Source: Sphaerolaimus hirsutus
Taxonomy: Eukaryota > Nematoda > Chromadorea > Monhysterida > Sphaerolaimidae
Length of the DNA stretch: 64,000 nucleotides
Reading direction: 5' to 3'
NCBI GenBank assembly: GCA_964036195.1
Contig: OZ038453.1
Location: 6,091,469-6,155,468 of the forward strand
Shown here: piece by piece, positions 49,100 through 62,453 of the stretch
Layout of the letters: each line of letters opens with the position of its first letter
Numbering within the stretch: position 1 is the first letter of the stretch
Notes under the pieces: generated by a model
What the model was told of the DNA's origin: nothing
The model's input: only the letters and a program-made list of their open reading frames with translations
Database searches by the model: none
Made by a program: the position numbers and the translations under genes

Positions 49100-52099
49100 C
49101 AAGGCGTTAATCGTGATTACATCAGCCAGAATTGACATTTATTCCCATTTTTGTTTCTTAGGTATAATGTGGCTATGGCAAACACACCAAAACGTTTGTA
49201 GATTTTGATAGAGCACAATCTCAGCTACGCAACGGTGCATGTCTACCACCTTTCCCAAGAATGGTTAAGGCGTTAATCGTGATTCAGTCAACCAGAATTG
49301 ACATTTATTCACGTTTTTGTTTCTTAGGTATGAAGTGGCTATGACAAACACACCAAAACGTTTGTAGATTTTGATAGAGCACAATCTCAGCTACGCAACG
49401 GTGCATGTCTACCACCATTCCCAAGAATGGTTAAGGCGTTAATCGTGATTCAATTGGCCAGAATTGACATTTATTCACGTTTTTGTTTCTTAGGTATAAA
49501 GTGGCTATGGCAAACACACCAAAACGTTTGTAGATTTTGATAGAGCACAATCTCAGCTACGCAACGGTGCATGTCTACCACCTTTCCCAAAAATGGTTAA
49601 GGCGTGAATCATGATTCAATTGACCAGAATTGACATTTATTCACGTTTTTGTTTCTTAGGTATAAAGTGGCTATGGCAAACACACCAAAACGTTTGTAGA
49701 TTTTGATAGAGCCTGATCTCAGCTACGCAACGGTGCATGTCTACCACCATTCCCTAGAATGGTTAAGGCGTGAATCGTGACTCAATCGTCCAGAATCGAC
49801 ATTTATTCACGTTTTTGTTTCTTAGGTATAAAGTGGCTATGGCAAACACACCAAAACGTTTGTAGATTTTGATAGAGCACAATCTCAGCTACGCAACGGT
49901 GCATGTCTACCACCATTCCCAAAAATGGTTAAGGTGTTAATCGTGATTCAATTGGCCAGAATTGACATTTACTCACGTTTTTGTTTCTTAGGTATAATGT
50001 GGCTATGGCAAACACACCAAAACGTTTGTAGATTTTGATAGAGCACAATCTCAGCTACGCAACGGTGCATGTCTACCACCTTTCCCAAGAATGGTTAAGG
50101 CGTGAATCGTGATTCAATCAGCCAGAATTGACATTTATTCACGTTTTTGTTTCATAAGTATAAAGTGGCTGTGGCAAACACACCAAAACGTTTGTAGATT
50201 TTGATAGAGCACAATCTCAGCTACGCAACGGTGCATGTCTACCACCTTTCCCAAGAATGGTTAAGGCGTGAATCGTGACTCAATCAGCCAGAATTGACAT
50301 TTATTCACGTTTTTGTTTCTTAGGTATAATGTGGCTATGGCAAACACACCAAAACGTTTGTAGATTTTGATAGAGCACAATCTCAGCTACGCAACGGTGC
50401 ATGTCTACCACCTTTCCCAAGAATGGTTAAGGCGTTAATCGTGATTCAGTCAACCAGAATTGACATTTATTCACGTTTTTGTTTCTTAGGTATGAAGTGG
50501 CTATGACAAACACACCAAAACGTTTGTAGATTTTGATAGAGCACAATCTCAGCTACGCAACGGTGCATGTCTACCACCATTCCCAAGAATGGTTAAGGCG
50601 TTAATCGTGATTCAATCGGCCAGAATTGACATTTATTCACGTTTTTGTTTCTTAGGTATAAAGTGGCTATGGCAAACACACCAAAACGTTTGTAGATTTT
50701 GATAGAGCACAATCTCAGCTACGCAACGGTGCATGTCTACCACCTTTCCCAAAAATGGTTAAGGCGTGAATCATGATTCAATTGACCAGAATTGACATTT
50801 ATTCACGTTTTTGTTTCTTAGGTATAAAGTGGCTATGGCAAACACACCAAAACGTTTGTAGATTTTGATAGAGCACAATTTCAGCTACGCAACAGTGCAT
50901 GTCTACCACCATTCCCAAGAATGGTTAAGGCGTTAATCGTGATTCAATTAACCAGAATTGACATTTATTCACGTTTTTGTTTCTTAGGTATAATGTGGCT
51001 ATGGCAAACACACCAAAACGTTTGTAGATTTTGATAGAGCACAATCTCAGCTACGCAACGGTGCATGTCTACCACCATTCCCAAGAATGGTTAAGGCGTT
51101 AATCGTGATTCAATTGGCCAGAATTGACATTTATTCACGTTTTTGTTTCTTAGGTATAATGTGGCTATGGCAAACACACCAAAATGTTTGTAGATTTTTA
51201 TAGAGCACAATCTCAGCTACGCAACGGTGCATGTCTACCACCTTTCCCAAGAATGGTTAAGGCGTTAATCGTGATTCAGTCGGCCAGAATTGACATTTAT
51301 TCCCGTTTTTGTTTCTTAGGTATAATGTGGCTATGGCAAACACACCAAAACGTTTGTAGATTTTGATAGAGCACAATCTCAGCTACGCAACGGTGCATGT
51401 CTACCACCATTCCCAAGAATGGTTAAGGCGTTAATTGTGCTTCAATCGTCCAGAATTGACATTTATTCACGTTTTTGTTTCTTAGGTATAAAGTGGCTAT
51501 GGCAAACACACCAAAACGTTTGTAGATTTTGATAGAGCACAATCTCAGCTACGCAACGGTGCATGTCTACCACCATTCCCAAGAATGGTTAAGGCGTTAA
51601 TCGTGATTCAATCGGCCAGAATTGACATTTATTCACGTTTTTGTTTCTTAGGTATAAAGTGGCTATGGAAACACACCAAAACGTTTGTAGATTTTTATAG
51701 AGCACAATCTCAGCTATGCAACGGTGCATGTCTACCACCTTTCCCAAGAATGGTGAAGGCGTTAATTGTGATTCAATCAGCCATAATTGACATTTATTCA
51801 CGTTTTTGTTTCTTAGGTGTGAAGTGGCTATGGCAAACACACCAAAACGTTTGGAGATTTTTATAAAGCACAATCTCAGCTACGCAACGGTGCATGTCTA
51901 CCACCATTCCCAAGAATGGTTAAGGCGTTAATTGTGATTCAATCGGCCAGAATTGACATTTATTCACGTTTTTGTTTCTTAGGTATAAAGTGGCTATGGC
52001 AAACACGCCACAACGTTTGTAGATTTTGATAGAGCACAATCTCAGCTACGCAACAGTGCATGTCTACCACCTTTCCCAAGAATGGTTAAGGCATGAATC
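49100..52099 (-). repeat. 166-bp satellite array, - strand, right of A1
   Basis: About 18 units continue the interrupted array. The order of variants after A1 (a TTATTCCCATTTTTG unit, then GATTCAGTCAACCAG, then CATTCCCTAGAATGG) repeats the order found after the empty site at 36236, so the block had been duplicated before A1 arrived. It ends in the MITE target triplet ATC at 52097-52099. Confidence 0.95.
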
Positions 52100-52790
52100 C
52101 ACAGGGAAAACCACCTCGCTGCCAACTTGCTGCCAGCTTGCTTGCCAAACAGCAAAAATTAGGTGCATCTTGCTGACAACTTTTATGCACTTAGCTGCCA
52201 GCTCGCTGACAAATTACCTTCCACATGACTTAGCTGGCTGCCAGCTCGCTGACAATTTTACTGGTAAAAGTTATAATGTTTAGTTTCATTTGACCCAAAC
52301 AATGTACCTACCTATATATGAAATGTATGAAATGAAATGTTGAGTGTTGCAGAAAACAAAAATTATGCAGTAAATGCAATGCACAAGCATTATAATGGGT
52401 GGTTATCAATGTGATAAATCAATCAAAAAGCCTACTCATCAAAATTGATCCTACTCATTGAGGAGAATGTGGGCTTCTCACAGCAGTGCAATACCAATCA
52501 AACTGATGGTCTCTACATAACCACATTCTTTGGGTCAAAATGAATTGTGCATGGCTAAAAATAATAATTGTGCATTCCTAAATGTACTGCAGCCTTCTAT
52601 TCGCTGCCAGCTCGCTGCCAACTACACTGCTGGCTTTTACAGCTAGCTGCCAGCCCGCTGACACACGCTGCCAACTGGCTGCCAGCTTGCTGACACACGC
52701 TGCCAACTCGCTGCCAAGTGTAAACAAATGCTTGTCAGCTTGTTGTCTCCTAGCTGGCAGTGAGTTGGCAGCGACGTGGTTTTCCCTGTG
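52100..52790 (-). mobile_element. MITE-like DNA element, copy 3
   Basis: This is a 691-bp full copy in reverse orientation with the same CACAGGGAAAACCAC termini. It is flanked on both sides by ATC (52097-52099 and 52791-52793), a clean 3-bp target duplication (GAT on the other strand). The orientation relative to the satellite unit and the position in the unit are the same as for the + strand copies. A few bases differ from copies 1-2 in the AT-rich centre, and GTGCATCTTGC near 52165 is private to this copy. Confidence 0.9.
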
Positions 52791-53125
52791 ATCGTGACTC
52801 AATCGTCCAGAATTGACATTTATTCACGTTTTTGTTTCTTAGGTATAAATTGGCTACGGCAAACACACCAAAACGTTTGTAGATTTTGATAGAGCACAAT
52901 CTCAGCTACGCAACGGTGCATGTCTACCACCATTCCCAAGAATGGTTAAGGCGTTAATCGTGATTCAATCGGCCAGAATTGACATTTATTCATGTTTTTG
53001 TTTCTTAGGTATAAAGTGGCTATGGCAAACACACCAAAACGTTTGTAGATTTTGATAGAGCACAATCTCAGCTACGCAACAGTGCATGTCTACCACCTTT
53101 CCCAAGAATGGTTAAGGCATGAATC
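52791..53125 (-). repeat. Two satellite units between MITE copies 3 and 4
   Basis: Two - strand units. Together with a MITE they form a 1026-bp period: the segment starting at 52026 recurs at 53052. So the MITE plus two units was duplicated here, against the MITE plus five units on the + strand side. Confidence 0.93.
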
Positions 53126-53816
53126 CACAGGGAAAACCACCTCGCTGCCAACTTGCTGCCAGCTTGCTTGCCAAACAGCAAAAATTAGGTGCAGCTCGCT
53201 GACAACTTTTATGCACTTAGCTGCCAGCTCGCTGACAAATTACCTTCCACATGACTTAGCTGGCTGCCAGCTCGCTGACAATTTTACTGGTAAAAGTTAT
53301 AATGTTTAAATTCATTTGACCCAAACAATGTACCTACCTATATATGAAATGTATGAAATGAAATGTTGAGTGTTGCAGAAAACAAAAATTATGCAGTAAA
53401 TGCAATGCACAAGCATTATAATGGGTGGTTATCAATGTGATAAATCAATCAAAAAAGCCTACTCATCAAAATTGATCCTACTCATTGAAGAGAATGTGGG
53501 CTTCTCACAGCAGTGCAATACCAATCAAACTGATGGTCTCTACATAACCACATTCTTTGGGTCAAAATGAATTGTGCATGGCTAAAAATAATAATTGTGC
53601 ATTCCTAAATGTACTGCAGCCTTCTATTCGCTGCCAGCTTGCTGACAACTACACTGCTGGCTTTTACAGCTAGCTGCCAGCCCGCTGACACACGCTGCCA
53701 ACTGGCTGCCAGCTCGCTGACACACGCTGCCAACTCGCTGCCAAGTGTAAACAAATGCTTGTCAGCTTGTTGTCTCCATCTGGCAGTGAGTTGGCAGCGA
53801 CGTGGTTTTCCCTGTG
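53126..53816 (-). mobile_element. MITE-like DNA element, copy 4
   Basis: A 691-bp full copy flanked by ATC on both sides (53123-53125 and 53817-53819). It is closely similar to copy 3, with small private changes such as TCTCCATCTGG near 53773. No coding capacity. Confidence 0.9.
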
Positions 53817-56800
53817 ATCGTGACTCAATCGTCCAGAATTGACATTTATTCACGTTTTTGTTTCTTAGGTATAAATTGGCTACGGCAAACACACCAAAAC
53901 GTTTGTAGATTTTGATAGAGCACAATCTCAGCTACGCAACGGTGCATGTCTACCACCATTCCCAAGAATGGTTAAGGCGTTAATCGTGATTCAATCGGCC
54001 AGAATTGACATTTATTCATGTTTTTGTTTCTTAGGTATAAAGTGCCTATGGCAAACACACCAAAACGTTTGTAGATTTTGATAGAGCACAATCTCAGCTA
54101 CGCAACGGTGCATGTCTACCACCATTCTACGCAACGGTGCATGTCTACCACCTTTCCCAAGAATGGTGAAGGCATGAATCATGATTCAATCAGCCAGAAT
54201 TGACATTTATTCACGTTTTTGTTTCTTAGGTATAAAGTGGCTATGGCAAACATACCAAAACGTTTGGAGATTTTGATAGAGCACAATTTCAGCTACGCAA
54301 CGGTGCATGTCTACCACCATTCCCAAGAATGGTTAAGGCGTGAATCGTGACTCAATCGTCCAGAATTGACATTTATTCACGTTTTTGTTTCTTAGGTATA
54401 AAGTGGCTATGGCAAACACACCAAAACGTTTGTAGATTTTGATAGAGCACAATCTCAGCTATGCAACAGTGCATGTCTACCACCATTCCCAAGAATGGTT
54501 AAGGCGTTAATCGTGATTCAATTGGCCAGAATTGACATTTATTCACGTTTTTGTTTCTTAGGTATAAAGTGGCTATGGCAAACACACCAAAACGTTTGTA
54601 GATTTTGATAGAGCACAATCTCAGCTACGCAACGGTGCATGTCTACCACCATTCCCAAAAATGGTTTAGGCGTGAATCGTGATTCAATTGGCCAGAATTG
54701 ACATTTATTCACGTTTTTGTTTCTTAGGTATAAAGTGGCTATGGCAAACACACCAAAACGTTTGTAGATTTTGATAGAACACAATCTCAGCTACGCAACG
54801 ATGCATGTCTACCACCATTCCCAAGAATGGTTAAGGCGTGAATCGTGACTCAATCGGTCAGAATTGACATTTATTCACATTTTTGTTTCTAAGGTATAAA
54901 GTGGCTATGGCAAACACACCAAAACATTTGTAGATTTTGATAGATCACAATCTCAGCTATGCAACGGTGCATGTCTATCACCTTTACCAAGAATGGTTAA
55001 GGCGTGAACCGTGATTCAATCAGCCAGAATTGACATTTATTCATGTTTTTGTTTCTTAGGTATAAATGGCTATGGCAAACACACCAAAACGTCTGTAGAT
55101 TTTGATAGAGCACAATCTCAGCTACACAACGGTGCATGTCTACCAATTTTCCCAAGAAGGGTTAAGGCGTGAATCGTGATTCAATCAGCCAGAATTGACA
55201 TTTATTCACATTTTTGTTTCTTAGGTATAAAGTGGCTATGGCAAACACACCAAAACGTTTGTAGATTTTGATAGAGCACAATCTCAGCTACGCAACGGTG
55301 CATGTCTACCACCATTCCCAAGAATGGTTAAGGCGTGAATCGTGACTCAATTGGCCAGAATTGACATTTATTCACATTTTTGTTTCTTAGGTATAAAGTG
55401 GCTATGGTTCACACCAAAACGTTTGTAGATTTTGATAGATCACAATCTCAGCTACGCAACGGTGCACGTCTACCACCTTTACCAAGAATGGTTAAGGCGT
55501 GAACCGTGATTCAATCAGCCAGAATTGACATTTATTCACGTTTTTGTTTCTTAGGTATAAAGTGGCTATGGCAAACACACCGAAATGTCTGTAGATTTTG
55601 ATAGAGCACAATCTCAGCTACACAACGGTGCATGTCTACCACCATTCCCAAGAATGGTTAAGGCATGAATCGTGACTCAATTGTCCAGAATTGACATTTA
55701 TTCACGTTTTTGTTTCTTAGGTATAAAGTGGCTATGGCAAACATACCAAAACGTTTGGAGATTTTGATAGAGCACAATTTCAGCTACGCAACGGTGCATG
55801 TCTACCACCATTCCCAAGAATGGTTAAGGCATGAATTGTGACTCAATCGTCCAGAATTGACATTTATTCACGTTTTTGTTTCTTAGGTATAAATTGGCTA
55901 TGGCAAACACACCAAAACGTTTGTAGATTATGATAGAGCACAATCTCAGCTACGCAACGGTGCATGTCTACCACCATTCCCAAGAATGGTTAAGGCGTTA
56001 ATCGTGATTCAATCGGCCAGAATTGACATTTATTCACGTTTTTGTTTCTTAGGTATAAAGTGCCTATGGCAAACACACCAAAACGTTTGTAGATTTTGAT
56101 AGAGCACAATCTCAGCTACGCAACGGTGCATGTCTACCACCATTCTACGCAACGGTGCATGTCTACCACCTTTCCCAAGAATGGTGAAGGCGTGAATCGT
56201 GATTCAATCAGCCAGAATTGACATTTATTCACGTTTTTGTTTCTTAGGTATAAAGTGGCTATGGCAAACATACCAAAACGTTTGGAGATTTTGATAGAGC
56301 ACAATTTCAGCTACGCAACGGTGCATGTCTACCACCATTCCCAAGAATGGTTAAGGCGTGAATCGTGACTCAATCGTCCAGAGTTGACATTTATTCACGT
56401 TTTTGTTTCTTAGGTATAAAGTGGCTATGGCAAACACACCAAAACGTTTGTAGATTTTGATAGAGCACAATCTCAGCTATGCAACGGTGCATGTCTACCA
56501 CCATTCCCAAGAATGGTTAAGGCGTTAATCGTGATTCAATTGGCCAGAATTGACATTTATTCACGTTTTTGTTTCTTAGGTATAAAGTGGCTATGGCAAA
56601 CACACCAAAACGTTTGTAGATTTTGATAGAGCACAATTTCAGCTACGCAACGGTGCATGTCTACCACCATTCCCAAAAATGGTTTAGGCGTGAATTGTGA
56701 TTCAATCGGCCAGAATTGACATTTATTCACGTTTTTGTTTCTTAGGTATAAAGTGGCTATGGCAAACACACCAAAACGTTTGTAGATTTTGATAGAACAC

Positions 56801-58353
56801 AATCTCAGCTACGCAACGATGCATGTCTACCACCATTTCCAAGAATGGTTAAGGCGTGAATCGTGACTCAATCGGCCAGAATTGACATTTATTCACGTTT
56901 TTGTTTCTTAGGTATAAAGTGGCTATGGCAAACACACCAAAACATTTGTAAGTTTTGATAGATCACAATCTCAGCTACGCAACGGTGCATGTCTATCACC
57001 TTTACCAAGAATGGTTAAGGCATGAACCGTGATTCAATCAGCCAGAATTGACATTTATTCATGTTTTTGTTTCTTAGGTATAAATGGCTATGGCAAACAC
57101 ACCAAAACGTCTGTAGATTTTGATAGAGCACAATCTCAGCTACACAACGGTGCATGTCTACCAATTTTCCCAAGAAGGGTTAAGGCGTGAATCGTGATTC
57201 AATCAGCCAGAATTGACATTTATTCACATTTTTGTTTCTTAGGTATAAAGTGGCTATGGCAAACACACCAAAACGTTTGTAGATTTTGATAGAGCACAAT
57301 CTCAGCTACGCAACGGTGCATGTCTACCACCATTCCCAAGAATGGTTAAGGCGTGAATCGTGACTCAATTGGCCAGAATTGACATTTATTCACATTTTTG
57401 TTTCTTAGGTATAAAGTGGCTATGGTTCACACCAAAACGTTTGTAGATTTTGATAGATCACAATCTCAGCTACGCAACGGTGCACGTCTACCACCTTTAC
57501 CAAGAATGGTTAAGGCGTGAACCATGATTCAATCAGCCAGAATTGACATTTATTCACGTTTTTGTTTCTTAGGTATAAAGTGGCTATGGCAAACACACCG
57601 AAACGTCTGTAGATTTTGATAGAGCACAATCTCAGCTACACAACAGTGCATGTCTACCACCATTCCCAAGAATGGTTAAGGCGTTAATCGTGATTCAATT
57701 GGCCAGAATTGACATTTATTCACGTTTTTGTTTATTAGGTATAAAGTGGCTATGGCAAACACACCAAAACGTTTGTAGATTTTGATAGAGCACAATCTCA
57801 GCTATGCAACGGTGCATGTCTACCACCTTTCCCAAGAATGGTTAAGGCGTGAATCGTGATTCAATCAGCCAGAATTGACATTTATTCACGTTTTTGTTTC
57901 TTAGGTATAAAGTGGCTATGGCAAACACACCAAAACGTTTGTAGATTTTGATAGAGCACAATCTCAGCTACGCAACGGTGCATGTCTACCAATTTTCCCA
58001 AGAAGGGTTAAGGCGTGAATCGTGATTCAATTAGCCAGAATTGACATTTATCCACGTTTTTGTTTCTTAGGTATAAAGTGGCTATGGCAAACACACCAAA
58101 ACGTTTGTAGATTTTGATAGAGCACAATCTCAGCTACGCAACGGTGCATGTCTACCACCATTCCCAAGAATGGTTAAGGCGTTAATCATGATTCAATCGG
58201 CCAGAATTGACATTTATTCATGTTTTTGTTTCTTAGGTATAAAGTGGCTATGGCAAACACACCAAAACGTTTGTAGATTTTGATAGAGCACAATCTCAGC
58301 TATGCAACAGTGCATGTCTACCACCTTTCCCAAGAATGGTTAAGGCATGAATC
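53817..58353 (-). repeat. 166-bp satellite array, - strand, right block
   Basis: About 27 units. A 2018-bp higher-order repeat is visible: the segment from about 53.97 to 55.6 kb recurs from about 55.99 to 57.65 kb. Both copies contain the same 29-bp local duplication of TACGCAACGGTGCATGTC and following bases (54099-54156 and 56117-56174) and the same shortened TATGGTTCACACC units. The block ends at the MITE target triplet ATC at 58351-58353. Confidence 0.95.
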
Positions 58354-58876
58354 CACAGGGAAAACCACCTCGCTGCCAACTTGCTGCCAGCTTGCTTGCC
58401 AAACAGCAAAAATTAGGTGCAGCTCGCTGACAACTTTTATGCACTTAGCTGCCAGCTCGCTGACAAATTACCTTCCACATGACTTAGCTGGCTGCCAGCT
58501 CGCTGACAATTTTACTGGTAAAAGTTATAATGTTTAGTTTCATTTGACCCAAACAATGTACCTACCTATATATGAAATGTATGAAATGAAATGTTGAGTG
58601 TTGCAGAAAACAAAAATTATGCAGTAAATGCAATGCACAAGCATTATAATGGGTGGTTATCAATGTGATAAATCAATCAAAAAAGCCTACTCATCAAAAT
58701 TGATCCTACTCATTGAAGAGAATGTGGGCTTCTCACAGCAGTGCAATACCAATCAAACTGATGGTCTCTACATAACCACATTCTTTGGGTCAAAATGAAT
58801 TGTGCATAGCTAAACATAATAATTGTGCATTCCTAAATGTACTGCAGCCTTCTATTCGCTGCCAGCTCGCTGCCAA
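58354..58876 (-). mobile_element. MITE-like DNA element, copy 5, cut by A2
   Basis: The first 523 bp of a - strand MITE copy, beginning CACAGGGAAAACCAC and ending abruptly at GCTCGCTGCCAA, where intact copies go on with CTACACTGC. The LTR end of A2 begins at the next base. The rest of the MITE is not in the window and would be expected beyond the nested elements. Confidence 0.88.
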
Positions 58877-60173
58877 TGTGAAAGCTGCCACTGAAGTCAG
58901 CGTCTTCTACCACCGAATCCGGCAACTCCAAGACCGTAGTGAGAAACGGCCTTTAGAGTGGTTGATTTCCCGTTGTAGCGGAACATCCACTTGTTGACAG
59001 CCAAGTTGAGTTTATTTCGTAGTTGTGTGTTGAAAAGGGGGTTCGAATTGTTTCAGGTACTTTATTTCGATCAGATACAGCGTGTTACAAAAGCGCAAAG
59101 TCTAGCGAGCTTCCTAATCGAAGTTTCTATCGCTAGCTTATTTTTGTTCAGTAGCTTGGGGTCCGCAGACTGAAGTAAAAACTTCCAAAGTAGCTAAGAC
59201 ACGGAAAATGATGTATAAAACATAGCTACAATAATCTCCTAAATTCAAATGCACAAATAAGTCATAAATGCAACAAATAACACATGTAGCCAAAACAGTT
59301 GCCTTATACTGCGCGTGCATACATTCAAATAATTATGGTAAAGAAATACCAAGTACAAATTGGGCTAATAGAAAAACTATTAATCTTGAGAGGCGCGAAG
59401 TCGGCAAACTCGGCCGATTTACTAATTTGCTTCAATTTGTCAGAAAACATTGACGCACATTAGAACTAATATAATAGGGTTTGCAAATGTTCCTAATGAC
59501 GTAAAGAGAGTAGGGTATATTCGATATAATAATAATAATCACTTCCTGGAAACGTATATTTCATATTGGACAAATTGGGACTTATTCAAGTAAATGGGTA
59601 TAATAATTGAGCAGGGTTTGTAATATATTATTTGGTATAATTTGAGCAGGGTATTTACCATAATGTCAAAGTAAATATAATATAACTTATGAGCAGGGTT
59701 ATAATAATTATGCCTACGCGAAGGGCTTCATAAATACGTACAGTAAATGCTAGTTACACACAGGGCGCTATTTCTCTGTTAGGACGCTGGCCTAGATAAT
59801 TACGCAGAACATAAATATTTACAAGATTTGACTTTATTTGACTTACAAGTAAACCATGTAAATGTATATATAATAATGATCAGAAAATTATGGCGAGTTG
59901 AATGAGCCTAATTTCATATTAATACACCTAAAAATAACTTATTTGACCTTTTAACCTAAATATTTCACATAAACATATTGATTATTCATAAAACACTTTC
60001 CTAATAAAATATTCTCCATGGATAAATAATATAGTGCAGGAAATATATTTTGCGTGGTAAATAATTATAGTGTATGAAAAGTAAAATAGTGCAAATAAGT
60101 AAATGTGCAAATATGAGCCTAATTATCAAATCTCCGTATTTCTTTATCCATCCATTTTGCCACGGTCAGCACA
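58877..60173 (-). repeat. A2 3' LTR
   Basis: Read on the - strand this starts TGTGCTGACC (outer base 60173) and ends at 58877 in a CACA terminus. It keeps the end segment with AATAAA that A1 lacks in its 5' LTR, which confirms that this segment belongs to the family's LTR. The middle portion (about 59460-60120) is clearly diverged from A1. Confidence 0.88.
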
Positions 60174-60187
60174 CTCCGGGCGGAAGA

Positions 60188-60214
60188 GTTGCTGCACCCC
60201 GTTGTTGCAGCAAC
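60188..60214 (-). other. Hairpin before the A2 3' LTR
   Basis: The counterpart of the A1 hairpin at 47723-47749: GTTGCTGCA and TGCAGCAAC with the same 9-nt loop, in the same place between the env stop and the LTR. It is unchanged, although the nearby LTR is diverged. Confidence 0.75.
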
Positions 60215-60215
60215 G

Positions 60216-61352
60216 TCACATGCTGGTGGTGGTGGGCGCCAAAGTGATGAGTGGCGTTTCCACAGTCGCCTCGGTGGTGAACGTGGTCATGCGCGAAGTC
60301 GTGGGCGTGCGTGAAGTCACAGGTCCGGTTGCTGGTGATGCCAACACCGACCTAGCCTGATGATGAAGCAGGTAGTTGCCCGTATCGCTTCCTGCGCGTT
60401 TGCGTGCGGTGAATTTGCGGATACCAGGCATGTGAACACTGTCTCTGTTCCTGGCTCTGACTTGTCCTTCATCAGCTGAACTTTCATCTGGTTGAACGTA
60501 TGCTGATAGTGACTTTGCCATTCTGTCCTCTGTTTCTGCTCTCCTGGCAAATCTGACGGACTGTGTTGAGTTGGATCTGGCTCTCCTCTTGATTGCTGGT
60601 CTCAACTCTGTCTTGCGTACTTTTCTTTGCGGATAATTGGTCTCTTTCTGAGTTGATTTCTTGATAGTATATCTGATGGCTCTGAAGCATAGCCATATGC
60701 ATTTGAACGGACACACTATGCATTTCCATATGCATGTGTATACACATGGTGGAATCACTGGTTTCCCTGTGGCAATCCTCCAATTGTACCACAGGTATCC
60801 TGCAGCTACGATTCCGGCTATCAGGATTGTGATCCCCAGCAGCATTGCAATTGTGTTGATGATCACTTGAAAGGGTCCTTTTAGCATTCCTCCCATAAAG
60901 TTGGTGTACCCTTTTGACACTCCAGATATATAGTGACCATATGCTTTGCCGATTCCTGCTGCCGTCTGTCCAATTCCAGCTCCTATGCCTTCTATTGAAT
61001 TTCTGATCACTCTGGGATCCAATGACATATCTGCTGTGTAATCGATATACTGGTTCTGCACATGCTCCAAATTCTGTAGTCTCTGAATCTGGCCTCTGAC
61101 ATCCATGAAATTGGTCGCTCTGTTGACAATGTTAGTGAACAGGTGAGGCGCGTCAAACGTGAAGGCCTGCCACTGTCCTTTCCATGTCATTTCAATTGGC
61201 GTCTCTGTGACATGCACCATTCCATGTGCAGACTTCCACTGTCCATGCTCATTTCTGTACAGGTGTGGTGATGTGTGGCTGCAGTCCTCTTCTAGTGATT
61301 TCTCCACCAAGTCTCTGCTGCCTGGGCTCTTGAACCACAAGGGCCCGTCTTT
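60216..61352 (-). pseudogene. A2 env-like protein, C-terminal part
   Basis: The open frame runs from the B junction (61352) to the stop near 60216, about 375 codons, without an internal stop. It has no start of its own and is the end of a longer polyprotein. It covers the last part of the ectodomain, the membrane span (AMLLGITILIAGIVAAGY), the six-cysteine stretch and the basic Ser/Thr-rich tail. Here the part before and after the A1 break is in one frame, which shows that the A1 arrangement is damage. The fragment is cut at its N-terminal side by element B. Confidence 0.85.
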
Positions 61353-62453
61353 TGTGTAACATTATCGTAAAATGTAAAAACCTATAATATTTAAGTTAAC
61401 GTTCTTAAGTTCGCTTTTATATTTAATTAATTCAACTTATTACGATTCCATTTTTATTCACATTCCTTTTCTTAACATCTTCACATTCGCCATTTAATAT
61501 CTCAAGCGATGTTGTTTACAACGTGCGCTTCACAACGCTCACATATTTAGATCTTAGTCATTGCTCACATTCCGCCACATTTCCTTGACAAGCAGCACGC
61601 ATATACGCCGTCATGTTTATGTTAAGCGGCGGGCCCGCCCCGAGTGGGGGGCTGGGCCCGCGCGCCATTTTAAATGCTGTCTGGCTTGGCTCACATTTTC
61701 ACTATCTTGCCAGTTTAGCTCGCTTTTCATCGGAGAAGCGAGCGGGCAAGGATTGAACTTTCACAATTGGAAATGTTGGGTAAAAATCGGAGATTAGAGC
61801 CGACCGATTGGCGCCAACCCAATCGCCATCGGTCTGGCCCTTAAAAGCCGATTTCACAGCTAAAATCGGCAGTGTTTGCAACCTCGTCAACTTCACACGA
61901 ATCTCTTCCTAGGATCTAAATAAGCGCCGTAGTCACTTTATTAAGTCGCTTGTTTTTGGTGCTAAGTTTAACGCTTGGTGCTTTAAGTCACCTCAGTGCT
62001 TTATTTCACACCTGCGCTGTTTTGAGGTGCTTTATTCACAACCGCGCCACTTAATTGTCGCCTTTTGTCGTAATTAAGTGCCTTCTTTAAATTGCCTTAT
62101 TTCTCCGGTAATTAGAGCTTCTTTTACGTTTTATTTAAGTAATTAATTTAGTTGTAAATTAATTCCTTTGTTTACGTATATTTTTATATATATTTTATTT
62201 ACATTTATTTCTTTGTATTTAATTGTCTAAATAAAAACGTTCGTCAAAACCTTTGGTAAACAATCTAAATTTGCTTCACACTAACTCACGTCAATTCACT
62301 TCAACTCAACTAATCACATTTGATAAAATAACGGAACGTCAATTAGAGACGACGCTTCACGTCAACTTTCACTTGTTCACATTTGTCCTCTTCCTCGGTT
62401 AGGAATAGGAACTGGTTCACAAGTCACTTCAACAAGTTCCGTATTATTTTACA
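61353..62453 (+). repeat. Element B 5' LTR
   Basis: About 1101 bp, bounded by TG...CA. The left edge is set by the loss of A2 homology and the right edge by the adjoining primer-binding site. It contains a GC-rich segment near 61624-61665, an AT-rich segment with TATATA near 62180-62200 and an AATAAA at 62230-62235. Without the second LTR the borders are inferred. Confidence 0.75.

Larger units (their letters stand above)
58877..61352 (-). mobile_element. BEL/Pao element A2, 3' part only, - strand
   Basis: A relative of A1 in reverse orientation. It comprises a 1297-bp 3' LTR (58877-60173) and about 1.18 kb of the adjoining internal region (60174-61352) with the env-like C terminus. Homology to A1 ends at GGGCCCGTCTTT, exactly where element B begins, so A2 is interrupted by B and its remaining part may lie beyond the window. 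The env-coding part is very similar to A1, but the LTR differs by many substitutions and small gaps, so A2 comes from an older or separate lineage. Confidence 0.88.

Noticed and set aside
34132-58353. Protein-coding host gene in the - strand satellite
   Set aside because: Every stretch outside the listed elements can be read as satellite units in reverse orientation.
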